From Bacteroidota bacterium (GTDB lineage: Bacteria; Bacteroidota; Bacteroidia; Bacteroidales; F082): DNA of 64,000 nucleotides. A model generated the notes under the pieces. It searched no databases. It saw only the letters and a program-made list of their open reading frames with translations, and was not told where the DNA came from. How positions within the stretch are numbered: position 1 is the stretch's first letter; every line of letters begins with the position of its first letter. This document shows positions 62,254-64,000 of the stretch, piece after piece. Position numbers and translations under genes: made by a program. The DNA lies in NCBI GenBank assembly GCA_009773165.1, contig WOUZ01000011.1, positions 62,001 to 126,000 on the forward strand. Direction: 5' to 3'.

Positions 62254-63810
62254 ATGATTGACTTTACTTCAAAAGATACGGATCAAATAAATCAAAAAGG
62301 TATTGATTTTGAGATAATTAGCAAGCAAATTGATGCATTTAAGAAGGGATATCCTTTCATTAATCTGGTTGCTCCTGCAACAATCGGACACGGCATCATG
62401 AAGTATCATGAAGAGGAAATTAATGAACTCATTGAGTATTTTGATGAAGGGAAAGACAATTACGACCTTCTAAAATTTGTCCCAGCCTCAGGCGCTGCCA
62501 GCAGGATGTTTAAACATTTGTATGATTTTGTTCAGGCTTTCAAAGGCACACAAGAAGAAATCAATGCGTTAGAGAACGATAGTGACCCAAATAGTGTTGG
62601 CTATCTGATTCAGCACATCGACAAAATGGCCTTTTATAAAGACCTGAAAGACATTGCAATTGATAATGGTTTAGTACTAGAGGAGTTGCTGGATTCAAAA
62701 CGTTACGACAAAGTTATTCAGTTAATTCTACAGGAAAATGGTCTTAATTATGGCAATCTTCCTAAAGCTTTGTTGCGTTTTCATCGTTATGAAAGTGAGA
62801 ATCGCTTTGCAATTGAAGAACACCTCGTTGAAGCTGCTATTTATTGTACCAATGAATTCCATGTAGCTAAGATCCATTTTACAATTTCGGCAGGTCACCG
62901 GAATAATTTCATTTCTATTTTAGATGATATTGTTCCAGCATATGAAAAAAAATATGGTGTGAAATACGAGCTCACATTTTCAGAACAGAAACCATCAACA
63001 GATACAATTGCAGTTGATATGGAAAACAAGCCTTTCCGAAATGACGATGGTTCATTACTGTTTCGTCCAGGCGGCCATGGTGCACTGATAGAAAACCTGA
63101 ACGACCTGAAAGAAGAAATCATTTTTGTAAAAAATATCGATAATATTGTTCCTGATTCTCTTCGGGAAGAAACATACAGATACAAAAAAGCTATTGGGGG
63201 GTTACTTCTTCAACTTTTAGAGAAAACCTATGACTACCTGGATATTTTGGATGGAGGATTCCTCGAAGAGCATGAATTAGAAGAGATTAGGAAGTTTGCA
63301 GAGCAAAATCTCCTGATAAATATTCCATCTTCTTATGACGGTTTAGGCGAGATGGAAAAAATCGATTACCTCTATAGTCAGCTTAACCGGCCTATGCGTA
63401 TATGTGGGATGGTGAAAAACGAAGGCGAGCCAGGCGGAGGCCCTTATTGGGTTAAGAACAGTGAAGGAGTTGTCTCGCTTCAGATCGTAGAATCTTCACA
63501 AATGGATTTGAAGAATAAAGCACAGCTTGAACTTGTGAAATCAGCCAGCCATTTTAACCCTGTAGATCTGGTTTGTGGTATCTATGATTTTAAAGGACAG
63601 AAATTTAACCTTCCTGATTTTATTGATAACGAAACAGGATTTATCTCAACCAAGTCAAAAGACGGTCGTGAACTGAAGGCACTCGAATTGCCAGGACTTT
63701 GGAACGGTGCAATGGCCGACTGGATTACTGTTTTTGTTGAAACGCCTCTGATTACTTTTAACCCGGTGAAGACAGTAAACGATCTTTTAAGACCACAGCA
63801 TCAGGCTTAA
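62254..63810 (+). CDS. DUF4301 family protein
   Basis: 518 residues, soluble, no signal peptide. It matches the layout of DUF4301 proteins, which are found mainly in Bacteroidota: the N-terminal KGIDFEIISKQIDAFKKGYPFINL segment in part, the central VPASGAASRMFKHLYDF motif, FRPGGHGALIENLN and the C-terminal MRICGMVKNEGEPGGGPYW and HFNPVDLVCG motifs. The glycine-rich PASGAASRM and FRPGGHGAL segments look like nucleotide- or sugar-phosphate-binding sites, as in nucleotidyltransferase-like folds; function is unknown. The stop codon touches the stop of the convergent gene (TAA then TCA), with zero bases between. Confidence 0.88.
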   Translation: MIDFTSKDTDQINQKGIDFEIISKQIDAFKKGYPFINLVAPATIGHGIMKYHEEEINELIEYFDEGKDNYDLLKFVPASGAASRMFKHLYDFVQAFKGTQEEINALENDSDPNSVGYLIQHIDKMAFYKDLKDIAIDNGLVLEELLDSKRYDKVIQLILQENGLNYGNLPKALLRFHRYESENRFAIEEHLVEAAIYCTNEFHVAKIHFTISAGHRNNFISILDDIVPAYEKKYGVKYELTFSEQKPSTDTIAVDMENKPFRNDDGSLLFRPGGHGALIENLNDLKEEIIFVKNIDNIVPDSLREETYRYKKAIGGLLLQLLEKTYDYLDILDGGFLEEHELEEIRKFAEQNLLINIPSSYDGLGEMEKIDYLYSQLNRPMRICGMVKNEGEPGGGPYWVKNSEGVVSLQIVESSQMDLKNKAQLELVKSASHFNPVDLVCGIYDFKGQKFNLPDFIDNETGFISTKSKDGRELKALELPGLWNGAMADWITVFVETPLITFNPVKTVNDLLRPQHQA

Positions 63811-64000
63811 TCAAGGTTTAAAGTCGGGCGAAGTGCGGTAAATATTTGACTCTTCAGCTGCAATGGTTTTACCTTCAATTTTAAAACTTTTACCATATGC
63901 AGGAATTAGCGTAAGTATCGATCTTCCATTGGATTGAATGGTGATTGAGAATTGTACATTTCCTGCGAATGCGTTGGGCTCAAGAGTTCCGGAGACAATA
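63811..64000 (-). CDS. C-terminal end of an unidentified protein (5' part outside window)
   Basis: The minus frame ending at the stop 63811-63813 is open to the window edge (about 62 codons) and reads VSGTLEPNAFAGNVQFSITI, then QSNGRSILTLIPAYGKSFKI and a tail IYRTSPDFKP. It is alternating beta-strand-like. No family can be named from this fragment. Its protein-like composition and exact convergent abutment with DUF4301 support it as real. Confidence 0.65.
   Translation of the reverse strand, partial: IVSGTLEPNAFAGNVQFSITIQSNGRSILTLIPAYGKSFKIEGKTIAAEESNIYRTSPDFKP

Overview
The window looks like chromosomal DNA of a Bacteroidota species, probably of the Bacteroidales/Marinilabiliales type. The evidence is a SusC/SusD pair, a hybrid two-component regulator (HTCS) with propeller, kinase, receiver and AraC domains, several secreted proteins with Por/type IX secretion (T9SS) 'YPNP' sorting domains, TAnnTTTG-type promoters and almost no Shine-Dalgarno sequences. 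No phage, CRISPR array, integrase or complete insertion sequence was seen.

Layout. (1) 1-5177, minus: a CheB-CheR-PAS fusion sensor without a kinase domain, followed 33 bp later by a PAS protein cut by the window edge. (2) 6500-10903, plus: two secreted von Willebrand A (vWA) proteins with T9SS sorting domains, closed by a 13-bp-stem hairpin. (3) 10904-13357: a repeat-rich stretch with REP-like hairpins and a 131-bp direct repeat on both sides of a TMEM175-type potassium channel gene. (4) 13364-33682, plus: a polysaccharide utilisation locus with HTCS, GH130 enzyme, MFS transporter, a lipoprotein of an unassigned family, SusC, SusD, a LamG surface lipoprotein, a predicted (alpha/alpha)-barrel enzyme and a large LamG/T9SS paralogue of the unassigned lipoprotein. 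(5) 33873-40567, minus: a heavy-metal RND efflux operon (His-rich protein, His-rich lipoprotein, adaptor, pump, TolC-like protein). (6) 40871-44317, minus: another predicted six-hairpin glycosidase and a SUMF1-fold lipoprotein between two diverged direct repeats. (7) 44918-51679, minus: two adjacent hybrid histidine kinases, one with nine PAS domains, one with CHASE4. (8) 52314-54747: a serine beta-lactamase-like lipoprotein, kinase debris, a strongly folded 84-bp hairpin element and an orphan coding remnant. (9) 54748-61027, minus: a FISUMP/DUF1566 secreted protein, a LuxR-type response regulator and a sensor kinase whose extracytoplasmic part is built of FG-GAP/VCBS repeats and a UnbV-like domain. 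(10) 61206-64000: insertion-sequence debris, two tRNA-Leu genes with a readable promoter and terminator, a DUF4301 gene and the end of another gene.

How it fits together. In the polysaccharide locus the HTCS would sense an imported oligosaccharide in the periplasm and activate the operon starting with GH130; a 21-bp-spaced direct repeat just upstream of that operon's -7 element is a good candidate operator. SusC/D and the LamG lipoprotein would bind and import the glycan, the secreted or lipid-anchored barrel proteins would trim it, the MFS protein would carry the product inwards and GH130 would phosphorolyse it. The substrate is not established; GH130 points to mannosides. Elsewhere the window is dominated by signal transduction (six sensor proteins, one response regulator and one kinase remnant). 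The most unusual items are the FG-GAP sensor kinase, the unassigned paralogue pair of the polysaccharide locus, the internal T9SS-like domain in the FISUMP protein, and the many short structured or low-complexity intergenic repeats.
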